Source of the DNA: Prorocentrum cordatum
Lineage: Eukaryota > Sar > Dinophyceae > Prorocentrales > Prorocentraceae
Assembly: GCA_963575745.1 (NCBI GenBank)
Contig: CAUYUJ010001370.1
Span: 340,001-404,000, forward strand
Reading direction: 5' to 3'
Length of the DNA: 64,000 nt
Made by a program: the position numbers and the translations under genes. This document shows, in pieces, positions 21,776 through 31,785 of this stretch. The notes under the pieces are model-generated. The model did no database searches. It saw nothing but the letters and a program-made list of their open reading frames with translations, and was not told the DNA's origin. How positions within the stretch are numbered: the stretch's first letter is position 1; every line of letters starts with the position of its first letter.

Positions 21776-21956
21776 TACAGTCGGGGCGCTGGACAAGGAA
21801 CCCTTTTCGTTGGGGAGGGGCTCCGTGTTCCTTAATTGTTTCGCAGCTTGCCTTAGGTTGTCCTGTGGTCTTCGATGGGGGATCGAAGTTTAACTCATGA
21901 AAAAAAAGGGGCCCCATTCCTGAATTAAGGTTCCTTAGGTCAACGCCCCGACTGTA
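21776..21956. mobile_element. Tc1/mariner-like MITE
   Basis: 181 bases flanked by TA and bounded by 13-base perfect inverted ends TACAGTCGGGGCG (21776-21788) and CGCCCCGACTGTA (21944-21956). Similarity extends inward for about 15 more bases (AAGGAACC). TACAGT ends with a TA target site are typical of Tc1/mariner. No transposase inside, so it is non-autonomous. Confidence 0.65.
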
Positions 21957-21989
21957 CTATCCTTACAGTCCGTAGCCAGTTGACCAAGT

Positions 21990-22350
21990 TTCGGCCACCA
22001 GACCATGGGCTGCGGCACAGCAGCATTGCGACGCAGGCGAAGAAGAACGGCTGGTTCGTCTTCCTGGGCACTGCGATGCCAGTGAACGGCTGGTACGTCA
22101 TATCCTGGGCACTGCAACGCAGGTGAACGGAACGGCTGTTTCGTCATATCCTGGGCACTGCGATGCGACACCAGAGGTGAACGGCTGTTTCGTCATATCC
22201 TGGGCACTACGCTGCAGGTGAGGAACGGCTGGTTCGTCATATCCTGGGCGCTGCGATGCAACGCCAGAGGTGACATGATGTTTCGTCATGTCCTGGGCAC
22301 TGCGATGCAGGTGAGGAACGGCTGTTTCTTGAATTCATATCCTGGGCCAC
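21990..22350 (+). repeat. CGTCATATCCTGGGC minisatellite
   Basis: About eight units of 37-60 bases sharing GAACGGCTG, TTCGTCATATCCTGGGC and ACTGCGATGC with length variation. Several units contain a GCAGGTGA or AGAGGTGA junction-like motif. Non-coding. Confidence 0.85.
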
Positions 22351-22453
22351 TGAGGATGACGAGGATGATGAGGAAAATATGGAGGTGATGCGGTGCGTCA
22401 AGACGCTGTGGACGAGGAGGAGAAGGAGGAGCAGGAGGAGAAGGAGGATGAGG

Positions 22454-22581
22454 AGGCTCCAGCCTCGTTTAAATTTGCGGGATCTGTTTTTCCATGCGTA
22501 TCCGTTCGGCCGCCCTCGTGGCCGCGGTATCGCATTCCAGTCCGCACCCTCATGAGGCGTCGGAGATGGTGGGGAGCAGGA

Positions 22582-22612
<31 letters not shown>

Positions 22613-22985
22613 GAGGAGGAGGGGCAGGAGGAGGAAGAGGAGGAAGAGGAGGAGGAGGACGAGGGGGACCACTCCAGCCTCGTTTACATTTGCGGGGTCT
22701 GTTTTTCCATGCGTATCTGTCGGCCGCCCTCGCGGCCGCGGTATCGCACTCCAGCCCGCGCCCTCATGAGGCGTCAGAGATGGTAGGGGGCAAGAGGCCC
22801 CGGAGGAGGAGGAGGAGGAAGAGGAGGAAGAGGAGGAGGAGGACGAGGAGGAGGAGCAGAAGGACCACTCCAGCCTCGTTTAACTCGCGGGATCTGGATT
22901 TTCCATGTTGTTCCGATCGGCCGCCCTCGCGAGCGGCCGCGGCATCGCATGCCAGCCCGCGCCCCAATCCCAGAGTGGTGCGGTG
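22454..22985 (+). repeat. Three copies of a 125-bp core plus GGA array
   Basis: Cores at 22454-22580, 22670-22790 and 22862-22985 share CTCCAGCCTCGTTTA, TTTTTCCATG, CGGCCGCCCTCG and CGGTATCGCA. Each of the first two is followed by a GGA array (22583-22662, 22798-22860). Copy 3 is the most diverged. This is a higher-order tandem repeat of about 205 bases. Confidence 0.85.
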
Positions 22986-23226
22986 GAGGAGGGGGGGGTA
23001 TAGGGATGACATGGGAGAGATGAGGGTAGTCGTGCATGCAGCTGGCCTGCTGCCCCGTGGAGCCGACAGGCTCCTCTTTCTCCACTCGCCCCCTCTTCCA
23101 CCACACCCTTCCCCAAATCTGCCCCTCCACCCCCATCGGGCCAGGCAACATAGACATATAACACATCTCCGAAATTCTTAAACCACATCCTAATCTCATT
23201 CCCTCCTGCAACAACCCCAACCGCAG

Positions 23227-23443
23227 GAGCTTTGCTTACTGCAGCCGCAGCAGCTGTGGTACATGTGCTGGGACGCCCACGATCGTATTTGGAGTGCCAT
23301 GTCTGGGCCCTAAAACAAGAAAACATTTGTAAGACCTTGATTCCTCGCCCCTCTCCCCACCTCCCCGATGTTGAACGCCTGCGCTGACGACGCACCGACC
23401 TTCGAGACGTGCAGAAGCACCGTGAAGGACTTTCCATTCGTGA
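23227..23443 (+). CDS. Orphan exon candidates
   Basis: Two short segments have coding character. 23227-23310 follows CCGCAG and reads QQLWYMCWDAHDRIWSAMS before a TAA. 23368-23443 reads CADDAPTFETCRSTVKDF before GTGAGAGG, a reasonable donor. They cannot be joined to each other or to host gene 2 with certainty. Confidence 0.25.
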
Positions 23444-24033
23444 GAGGAAAGCATGTCCCATTCTCTTCCTTCTCCTCCTCCGTCTGCTCCTCCTCCCTCG
23501 CCCTCCCTCCGCCTGCGGGCAGTCGTTGTTTTTTTCTGCCCCCCCCCCCCCGTGCGGCGGCGGTCGAGGGCGAGGCCGCGGAGCCCCTAACGACAAAAGG
23601 CCCCTACCCCCAAGGTTTCCCCTCCTCTCCTCCTCTCCGCCCCCCTCCCTCCTCTCCTTCCTGCCCCTCCCTCCTCTCCCCCCTCCCTTCTCACCTGACC
23701 CCCTCCCTCCCTCGCCCTCCGCGTGTTTCCGCCGCGCTCGGCGTGCTCTTTCAAAACGGTGGCTCGTGTGAGAGCTGTTCCTCCCCATCCTCCTCCACCT
23801 CCCCTTCCTCCCTCCTCCGTCCCCCTCCTCCTCGTCCCCCTCGCCCGCCCCATTCGTCCCTCCCCTCCCCTTCCAATCCTCCGCCCCCCCCCCCCGATCG
23901 CCTGCGAGGGCGAGCCTCGCGCGCGCGCGCCCGAGGGCCAGAGGGCCGATCGGGCCAGGGGGCCGAGAGGGCCAATTATAAGGGTAGCCATTCCCGCGTT
24001 GTTCGGCGTTGGTTGTCATGTGAAAACGTGTGC

Positions 24034-24222
24034 TTATATATATATATATATATATACGTATATCTACATTATATATATACACATTCATGAACTTATACGC
24101 ATATTTGTGTACATATATGGTTTTGTGTATTATATATAGTATACATATATGTATACACATATTTATACTTATATATGCTTACATATATATTTATATATGT
24201 TACATATATATATATAGGTGCC
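24034..24222 (+). repeat. TATA-rich microsatellite
   Basis: (TA)n with CATA and TGTA variants over about 190 bases. It is the most AT-rich stretch in the window and marks the boundary before the 3' flank of the minus-strand retroelement. Confidence 0.9.
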
Positions 24223-24371
24223 AACCTCCTGGCTTTAAGTTGGGGGATGGGGGTGTATCTTTTCCGGCCATCTATCCTCGCCCGCGGATGTTCCGAGATC
24301 GTGCGGCACGTACTTTTACACCCCGTTTCCCGGACGCCCGCCCGTTTTACGACCCCAATCCAACATATTTA

Positions 24372-24394
24372 TTTTTACGCCCTGGGCGTAAAAA
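24372..24394. terminator. 11-bp perfect hairpin, T and A flanked
   Basis: TTTTTACGCCC and GGGCGTAAAAA separated by one T. It lies about 700 bases beyond the recombinase stop on the minus strand, so it could be a 3' structural element or end signal of the retroelement. This is inference; it could equally belong to neighbouring DNA. Confidence 0.35.
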
Positions 24395-25095
24395 ATACGT
24401 CCCCCGACCCTCTGGGCAGGCAACTGATGCCGGCGTGCGCGGCTGTCCTCCATGGGGCTAGGCCTGGGGCTCACGCCGGCGCGCTGATTGCTGGCGGAGC
24501 CCGACCTCGGGCCAGGGCCCGAACACGCCGCTGGTGGCGCCTGGCTCAGGCCGGCGCCAGGCGCCCACCGTGCGCGCTGCGGCCTCCAGTTCTCCCGGCT
24601 CCCCGCCCCCCCCGGGTGCTCGGGGCGGGTAGGGTCCGACCCCGAACAGGGGGGGTTCCCCGGGCCGGCGCTGGTGTGCGGGCCTGTGCCCGCGCTCGAA
24701 TTCTGGTGCCGCGGCTACGCTGGGCAGTCAGGTCGCCAGCTGCCGGGTCCTGTGCTGGCGTCAGTGTGCCTGGCACGACCAGGCTCGACGAGGAGAGCCG
24801 GCGCGCCAGGCGGGGCCCAGCATGGCCCCTGTTCGGCGGTTGCAGCGGGCGCCCACAGTATCCCAAGCTTTAGCGGGGCCCGAAGCGGGCAGGCCCGCGC
24901 GCGAATGACCGCGCTGAAGTATTGGCCAGTGCCGGAGGCACGGGTGGGTGTGTCCTGCGGTCGCGCGGCTGATCTGCCGGCGGCGCGGGGGTGGTTGAGT
25001 TGCAGCACCCGAGCGCGCGCGGCGGTTAGGGCGGCGGCTTGGGCTGGGCGCGCGCCAGGTGTACGAGCACCGGCGGCGCCCGCTGCGGCCCCTCA

Positions 25096-26222
25096 TCATG
25101 GGCTCCCACGCCTGGCGCCCTCGGCGCAGGCGGCGGCCCTGCGGGGGGTGCTGTCCTTCGCCGGGTTGGTCAGCGAGGAGGTCTCCCTGGCCATCTTGCC
25201 GGAGATGCCCTTCATCGGCTCGTGCGACTCCCGCAGGTAGCCGTGGAACGCGTCCGACTGCCAGCGCCCGAACCGGCGCGCCCGGGAGAGGTCTTCGGTC
25301 ACGTGGCACATCGCGGTCGCCCCGCCGATTCTCGGGGAGTGGCTGCCGATCTCCTCCCTGGAGAGCCCTGCGGCCAGCTCCGCGACCGTCGGGAAGTGCT
25401 GCGCCCCCGCCCTGCGAATTGGGGTACCTGACGCCCAGCGGAAAAGGGGCAGCCGTTCTTCGGTGCCCTTTATCCGCTGGGGATGGTGAGCCTGGAGCCG
25501 CTCCATCGCCGCGATCGGGCAGAGTGTCGTGCCGGCGCGGTAGTGGTTCCTCACCGTCCCGACGTTGAGCTGGTCCGTCTTGCTGCCCTTGATGTAGATC
25601 ACCATCTCGTCGGCGTCCTGGAAGCTGGGCACGCGTTTGCCGGCCTTCCTGGGCTCTACGTCCTCCCCGTGCAGCACGCGCTCGAATGACCACGAGCGCC
25701 CGTCCTGAAGGAGGTACTCTGAGGCCCTTAGGAGAAAGCAGAACGCCGTCACAATTGCCGCCCAGATAACCACTGTGTCCTCCTCGGGGAGCTTGGCTTC
25801 CTGCTGGGGAAAGCCGCGGAGCCACTCGAGCATGGCTGGGGTGACGGGCTTCTTCCGCTTGGTCTCGGGTCCTTGCCGGCGTTTCAGCCCCGCCAGGGTG
25901 CTCCAAAGGTGACCTCTGTGGAGCAAGGGGTCCGGGTAGCCAGCTACCAGGTGAGCGTAGCGCACCGCAGAGAGCTTCTGCTCGATGGCCCCTTCAGTCC
26001 TCCCAGCGACCCGCGCGAGGAGGACGGCGAAGTTGATGAGCGCCTCCTCGTCGGCCAGGCGCTCCTCGCGGTCGCGCCCTGGGAGCCAGGGGCTGAGCCC
26101 CTGCGCCTGGCGCACGGCTACCCAGAGCCGCCATCCCCCCTCGTAGCCCGCTCTCGTGCCTTCGCAGAGTTTTTGCAGCATGGCCTCCATCTTCTGCTGC
26201 GCGAACCAACTGGCGTAGCCGG
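25096..26222 (-). CDS. Retroelement tyrosine recombinase
   Basis: 364 codons from the ATG at 26190. The frame is open a little upstream (GYASWFAQQK), so it may be fused to the preceding domain. N-terminal helical core-binding region (about 1-110), then the catalytic domain with the complete set: Arg155 (CFLLRASEYL), Lys200 or Lys204 (IYIKGSKTDQ), His284 and Arg287 (GSHSPRIGGATAM), Trp310 and Tyr318 (RFGRWQSDAFHGYLR). This signature is that of DIRS/Ngaro-type recombinases, which insert a circular DNA intermediate through a Tyr-linked intermediate. Intact active site in an otherwise frameshifted element. Confidence 0.78.
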
Positions 26223-26224
26223 CC

Positions 26225-26960
26225 CCGCCTTGCTCAGCACGAGCGGCGGGGGCGAGCTCCTTCCCGGGGTATAGTTGCTCTTCCTCGCGATGCCCAGCGC
26301 CTGTGGCTTCACCAGGTTGGTCGCCGGCATCTCCTTGGCTCGTCGGGGGCTCTTCTTGCGTGGGCTCTTCGAGCGGGTCACTCGTTTGTCCAGCTTGACC
26401 TCTTCTGCGGCTGGGGCCTCGCGAGGTCCGATGAGCGTGTCCTCATCGATCTCCCGGAAGCGGACCGCCTGGGCACGCCGGCGATTCCTGTGCATTTCAT
26501 CAGTGAGCGCACCTCCTGCCCTTGCCTCGTCCTCCGCCGCCAGCGCGAGCGCGGGTCGATCTGGTGCTTGCGCCCAGGCGCGGAGACAGCGCTTGGTAGC
26601 GTCCCACGCAGCCTGCTCCTCTGGGTCATGGCATACTCCGGCGCGCTGCGTGCTGGTCCTGCTGAGAGCCTCCGCCACCGCGGCCAGCACTGCCTCTGCG
26701 GTCCTCGGTGGGAGGGCTCTGGCCGCGCCCTTCAGGAGCTCGTCCTCCGTGGAGCCCTGGGCCCGCAGGTTGGCCCACTCGTCGTCGGTCCCTCCCTGCG
26801 CCCGCCAAACCTCCTGGGGTGTCAAGGCACGGACCGTGCCTCTGCCCCCCCCGGTAACTCGGAGGAGCGTCGCACCGGGTCCGTGGGGTCCTGTCCCAGG
26901 CCAGCGGATGGTGCCCACAGGCCCCTCTTCACTGTAGATCAGGTGCTTCACCCCGTCCTT
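26225..26960 (-). CDS. Retroelement methyltransferase C-terminal segment and linker
   Basis: Useful frame from about 26960 (KKDGVKHLIYSEEGPVGTIR). RALTPQEVWRAQGGTDDEW matches the R-x-L-T-x-x-E-x-x-x-x-Q-G pattern that precedes the end of C5 methyltransferases, and AARALPPRTAEAVLAAVAEA sits where motif X (G-N-x-V-x-P) is expected. The canonical G-N is absent. It is followed by an Ala-rich helical part and a basic linker (KRVTRSKSPRKKSPRR) that may be a nuclear localisation signal. Joins the recombinase frame by a shift near 26225. Confidence 0.5.
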
Positions 26961-28518
26961 TTTGATGGCCGACCGGCTTGAGGAGGAGGGGGTCGCTGGT
27001 GGACTGGATGCGGGGGTCCCGCGACACTTCGCCTTGCTGGTCGAGCCAAAGGTGGTCCCTCCCCTTGTCCAAGAGTGGCCTGACGCCGGCAGCCCGCGAG
27101 CAGGCCGGCGGCATGTCAATGCTCGCCAGGCCTGCCCCCGCCTTCCGACGCCCTTCCGTGAGCACCTGCCTGGTCCGCGTGGTGGCATCCCCGTGGTGCG
27201 TACAGACCACCTCAAACTTCGAGACCACGTAGCCCAGCTGCTTGAGCGCCTTCTCGAACCTGGCCGTGTCCACTCCGTTCGGGGCGTCCACGATCACCAC
27301 TTCAGGGCCTTCACTGGTCGCTGTGACGAGGAACGCCTCCATCTCTCTGCCCTTCGGGTCCAGAGACAGCGACGCCATGAGCCATTCTGCTTTCTGGTTC
27401 TCCTCGGGTTCCGACCCACCGAGGCGTTTGAGGGCCTTCACGCAAGGGTTGAGGAGACCCCCCACTTCTCTACCCAATTTCCTGTGGAGCGGGAGGGGTT
27501 TCGGCGGTCCATGCCCCCGCTGGAGTGCTCGGTGTCGAAGGGCAGCTGCGGCCACTGGGCCCGTCTCCCGAAGGCGCTCCTTGGCGTCCTCCAGAATCTG
27601 GCCCCAATCCGCAGGGGGCTCGAGGCGCTTCCATCCCGCGGTAGCCAGTGTGTCGTGAACCTTCTTGACCTCCTCGCGGGTGAGCCAATCGGCCACCTCG
27701 TTGTGGTAGGTCCGAACAAAGAAAGAGACGATGCGGCATCCGTGCATGGCTTCAATCCTTTCCACTAAGCGGATCAGGTGGCGTGCGAGGGTGTTTTTAG
27801 GGCTTCTTTTGGTGAGCCACGCCTTCGCGTTCTGATTGTCGGTGACGTAGAAAACCAGCTCACCCTCCCACTTCGGGCCCTGCTTCGTGGCCAGCGCGAC
27901 CACTGCCAACAGCTCGACCACCGCGATGATCCAGTCCTCCTCGCTGCTCTCCCCTCCGACCGCCTGGCTCAGGGCCTCGAGCAGGGGCCCGGCATCCGCG
28001 GCCATGTATTCCGGCGTGGACGTGGCTCCTCCTGCAGTTGCGCTCCCCCAGTCGATGGCGCCGATTGAGGAGGTGGTGGCGTCGCCACCGGTCCACCTCG
28101 TGGTGCGTGCTGTTCCCGGCAATGCGAGGCGTTCACGTACGGAAAGCGCCTGCGTGAAACTCGCCTGGAAGGTCGTGCTCCAAGCCTCGGGGACGTCAAA
28201 GAGCATCCTCAGAAAGCTCACAGAGGCGTCCCACTCTTCCCAGGCGAGCTCGACTTCTTCGGGTGTACAAAATTTTGGCTCCGCCCAGCTCGTCCCGCTG
28301 CTCAAGAGCCGGTCCAGGGCAGGTAGCTCGGGGCGGAGGGCAGGCTGCGCTGATGCCCAGAACTGAGCACAGCCTCGCAGCTCTTGGGCGACCTTCAACG
28401 GAACCCGTCGTGATCCCCTGAGCTCCGGGAGGGCGAGCAGGTACTGGGCCTTGATGCACTTGGGCTCCGGGAGCCTAACTACCTTCGTGTCGAAGTTCAT
28501 GTGGAGGCCCCAGATCAG
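26940..28518 (-). CDS. Retroelement RT thumb, RNase H and methyltransferase-like segment
   Basis: In phase with the RT after the TAG: LIWGLHMNFDTKVVRLPEPK. The RNase H part reads IIAVVELLAVVALAT, FYVTDNQNAKAWL and VRTYHNEVADWLTRE, giving the E, D-x-N and N-x-x-AD pattern of DIRS-type RNase H that removes the RNA template. Near the C-terminus GPEVVIVDAPNGVDTARFEK and LGYVVSKFEVVCTHHG then TRTRQVL match motifs VI-VIII of C5 methyltransferases (R-x-R). The segment continues in another frame after about 26960. The frame beyond about 27000 to its stop is a shadow. Confidence 0.62.
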
Positions 28519-30690
28519 CTACTCTGCGGCAAACTCCCCCTCAACGTCCAGCTTCTCCTCGTTGGCCGCGTCCGGGCCCCAGACCCGCTTCGTGGCCCCG
28601 TCGAGCTCCTCGGCCGAGAGCCAGGGCCGGAGGCCCACCAGTGGTTCGATGGCAACACCGTCGTACAGCAGCCACTTGGAGGCGTACTTGACAGTATCGT
28701 TGATCCTGGGCGCCGGCGGCTTCCTCCTCTCGTGCTCGCTCTTGGCCGCCCAGGCGAGCGCCATGTACTCGCCGGGGCTACCGGCCCAGCCGAAGTCAGC
28801 GCGCCGTGGATTAGGATAACTCGCCCTGGCACCCCGACCTTTGCCCGGGAGCGTCGTCCCGAACTCTGGCACTGCAGCTGGCTCCAGGTGGTGCCACTTG
28901 AAGGCCCTGGCCACGTCCCGCTTCGCGACCACCTGTTGAACGCCCGGGTGCCTTGCTTCCCACCAGAGGCTGAGTCGAGCGAGCCCTCTGTGGAGGGGCT
29001 GCTTGGCTGGTGGGTGCTGTTCCTTCGGGGAGAAGGCGTTGGCCGCGCGCATATCGTGGATCGGCCGGCCCTCCTTCGAGATGGTCGGGTCCGGCAGCAT
29101 CTTGGGGGCCCTCCCGCTGGGCGACTCGACCAGAGCCGAGGCGGCGAGCACATCTTCGACCTCGTCTGAGGCCCAGAGGACTACGCCGTAGCGACTGTCC
29201 TTCCAGGCCTTCTCGAACATCTCCAGCGCGTGGTCCACCGCTGAAGAGTGCGACTTGGCCTGCGTGCGTACCCGCTCCTCCGTGCGCCGCGCGGGGACTC
29301 CTTCGGTGGCCATCGCCCGGAGGTAAGCGGCGTGGTGTGGGTCCAAGGACTTCTGCACGTCTTCCCCGAGCACGCCACCCAGCGGGTTACCGTGGATCTC
29401 CTCTCGCGCGTGCTTCAGCAGCTCGGCAGCCCTCTCCACGCTGCCGGCGAGGCGGAGGAGCGAGTTACCTCGCCTCATCACTTCTGGCACCCTCTCGGGC
29501 TGGAAGTCGGGGTGGTCGGCGCACCACTTGACGTAGGCGCGCGCCTCCTCCTGCCCCCTCCCTCTGCCAGTGGTTGCCGGTACTTCCTCCAGCGGGGGGC
29601 CCCCGCAGCGGCCTCCGCGTGGGGGGGCAGGCCAGGGTGGCGGCATCATCGGCGGCGTGCCCGGCGGCCGGCAAATCTGGCCGGGGAGGAGCGGGCGCCC
29701 TCTCGGCCTCAGCAACGGCTGGACTGTGTGAGCCGGGGGCGCGGGTGGCCCCGCCGGCTCGTCCTGGCGAGGCCTGGGCTGTGGGGGGCACCCTTTGGAG
29801 GTGGCTCGCAGCTGGGCGCCCGGCGATCTCGGCCTGGGCCTGGGCGTGGGCGCTTTCTCAGGCGTTTCCGTACTGCCGGCGTCTGCCCTCCCAGTGGGTG
29901 GGCCTCCGCTGGAGGTCATTGACCCGGGTGCGGCCCGCCTGGCTGCTTCCGCGACTGTCTCTGCCGAGCGACTTCGCCTCGTGGGTGCTGCCTTCTGGGG
30001 GATCGCTGTGGCAGGTCTGCTCGCGGGGGCCTGGTCTAGTCGGAGGGGGCTTCGAGGGCCTCCGGTGGCGGCGGCGCGCCTGGCGGGGGCCCTGCATCTG
30101 CGGTTGGGGCGGGGCCTCCGCTGCCGCTCGCCCCAGGGGAGCTCTGGAAAGGTTGCGGCGTCTGCGTGTCCAGGCCAGAGGCTCAGGGGGTCTGAATCCT
30201 CTGGGATGGGTGGGGCTGGTCCTGCCCGCGTCCTCGCGTGCGGCTCTTCCACTGCTTCGCTCTCCGAGCTCTCGACGAGGTCCGCGTCGTCGCTCAGGGT
30301 TTCTTCCTCTGCCCTCTCGTGCACGGTTCTCTGGCGCTTCTTCGCAGGGATATCGTCCAGCTCTCCTGCTTTCACCATCTTGCGGGTTAGCCTCTCAAGG
30401 ATGTCGATGTACTCGCCCGCGATTTCGCCCTGCTCCTCATAGGTGGTGCCAGCCCAGCTCCGCGGCAGGTCCTCAAGCATTGAGCTGATGCCCTCGATCA
30501 GGAGTTCGCGGGCCTTCCTCCTCCGATCTGGCCCTGTGGGATCGTTGGCCGGGACTCCGAGCAGGTTGTTCAGGATGCACTCTGCCTCGTGGCGCTTGTT
30601 CTCCCCATCCAGGATGGCCGATGGCAAGGGGGTCTCGTCCTCCCAGGCTGGGTCGAGCGGGGTGGCCGCGCTCTGTCCGCTGGGGGGCTC
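28519..30690 (-). CDS. Retroelement reverse transcriptase (N-terminal and palm)
   Basis: 702 codons from ATG at 30627, with meaningful frame slightly upstream (DPAWEDETPLPSAILDGENK). An acidic and Pro-rich leader precedes the RT proper (about residues 500-702): ISKEGRPIHDMRAAN, QQVVAKRDVARAFKWHHL with the motif A Asp (residue 571), FGWAGSPGEYMALAWA as motif B, and WLLYDGVAIEPLVG where motif C should read DD. The Tyr at residue 655 (28663-28665) replaces the first Asp, which would abolish polymerisation if this alignment is right. A TAG at 28519-28521 ends the frame, which continues in phase into the thumb and RNase H ORF. Confidence 0.65.
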   Translation of the reverse strand, partial: EPPSGQSAATPLDPAWEDETPLPSAILDGENKRHEAECILNNLLGVPANDPTGPDRRRKARELLIEGISSMLEDLPRSWAGTTYEEQGEIAGEYIDILERLTRKMVKAGELDDIPAKKRQRTVHERAEEETLSDDADLVESSESEAVEEPHARTRAGPAPPIPEDSDPLSLWPGHADAATFPELPWGERQRRPRPNRRCRAPARRAAATGGPRSPLRLDQAPASRPATAIPQKAAPTRRSRSAETVAEAARRAAPGSMTSSGGPPTGRADAGSTETPEKAPTPRPRPRSPGAQLRATSKGCPPQPRPRQDEPAGPPAPPAHTVQPLLRPRGRPLLPGQICRPPGTPPMMPPPWPAPPRGGRCGGPPLEEVPATTGRGRGQEEARAYVKWCADHPDFQPERVPEVMRRGNSLLRLAGSVERAAELLKHAREEIHGNPLGGVLGEDVQKSLDPHHAAYLRAMATEGVPARRTEERVRTQAKSHSSAVDHALEMFEKAWKDSRYGVVLWASDEVEDVLAASALVESPSGRAPKMLPDPTISKEGRPIHDMRAANAFSPKEQHPPAKQPLHRGLARLSLWWEARHPGVQQVVAKRDVARAFKWHHLEPAAVPEFGTTLPGKGRGARASYPNPRRADFGWAGSPGEYMALAWAAKSEHERRKPPAPRINDTVKYASKWLLYDGVAIEPLVGLRPWLSAEELDGATKRVWGPDAANEEKLDVEGEFAAE

Positions 30691-31785
30691 AGAGCTGGCC
30701 CGGCGGGGGTGCCTGGCTTGCGTCTGCCCCTCCTCGCGCTTGCCGGCGTCCGCGTTCCTTTGCTTCTACCAGCTGTATCTGCAGCTCCCCGATGCGCTTC
30801 TCTTCCTCCTCCAGGACGCCCATCTCTGCAGCTTTGGCGGCCTCGAGCTTCCTCCTTATGCTCTCCAGCTTTATGCTGTCTGCTGAGCTGCCGCCGCTGC
30901 TGGATCCTCCGGCGGGGGCTTCGCGGCTCTGCCTCTGGAGGGCCTGGGCAGCGGCTAGCTGGAAACGCTTTCCCCCAGGGGGTGGCGGAGGAGCCCGCCT
31001 GTTCCAGGCGACGGCGAGCTCCGGGCTGCCGAAGCCCTGGGAGCTGGCTCGGTCTGCAATCCTCAGTGTGACGCTGCGGTGGGAAGCAGGAGTGGCCTCA
31101 TTCTGGTGCCACGGCGCCTCCTCGCGCTCCTCGTCCACAGTTCTCTTGACCCAGCGTGGCGCCCAGGTCGCCCAGTTCTCGGTCTCCTCGCGCCCCATCC
31201 AAAGGATGAGGCGCTCCCCAGGTTCGACCTGATCTTCGTCTTCCAGAGGGGGCCCTTCTGCCCCCGCGGTGTCCCCCTCGTCGGTGTAGGCGAACAAGCG
31301 AAGCTCGTCGGGGCTGAGGACGTCGTCACGCAGCCACCTGCAGGTCTGGAGGACGCCCTGGAGCTCGTGGGTATACATGGGGGCCCCGGGGATCTGTATC
31401 CACCGGTCCCCTCGCTGCGGGAGGAGCACCTTGACAGGTTCGTCTGCTTGCTGCTCGGCCTGCCTGGACTTCTTGACCCTCCTGGGTGGTTCCTTCTCCT
31501 CCTCTTCCTCCTCTTCTTCTCCTTCGTCTCCCCCAGGTTCGTCGCCTCCACCGTCTCCTCCAGGGCCTGGCGGTGGTGCTCCTCGGTCAGGGTCTCTTTT
31601 CCTCGCATCGTTGCGTTTCCACCCTCCTCTCTTCTTGCCCCTGTTCGCGCACTGCCATCCTTTGGGCCCTGCTGGGTGGTCCTCCTCCACCTCTTTCTCC
31701 ATGACTGGCACGTCCTGGAGGCGAAAAAGAGGGGGGGGGTCCGCCAGGTGACCCCTGTCGCCGGCCTCCGCCGCCATCTTGTCCC
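30691..31785 (-). CDS. Retroelement linker region upstream of RT
   Basis: About 360 codons (MAAEAGDRGHLADPPPLFRL onward). Glu/Lys-rich low complexity, then a compact block (KVLLPQRGDRWIQIPGAP, THELQGVLQTCRWLRDDV, LILWMGREETENWATWAP) of ordinary globular character, then a C-terminal coiled coil (ESIRRKLEAAKAAEMGVLEE). No family recognised. It joins the upstream domain by a shift near 31780 and the RT frame by a shift near 30690. Confidence 0.45.

Noticed and set aside
24761-25906. 381-codon minus-strand frame overlapping the recombinase
   Set aside because: It overlaps the recombinase, whose frame has a complete catalytic set; this one has none and is Arg/Pro-rich.
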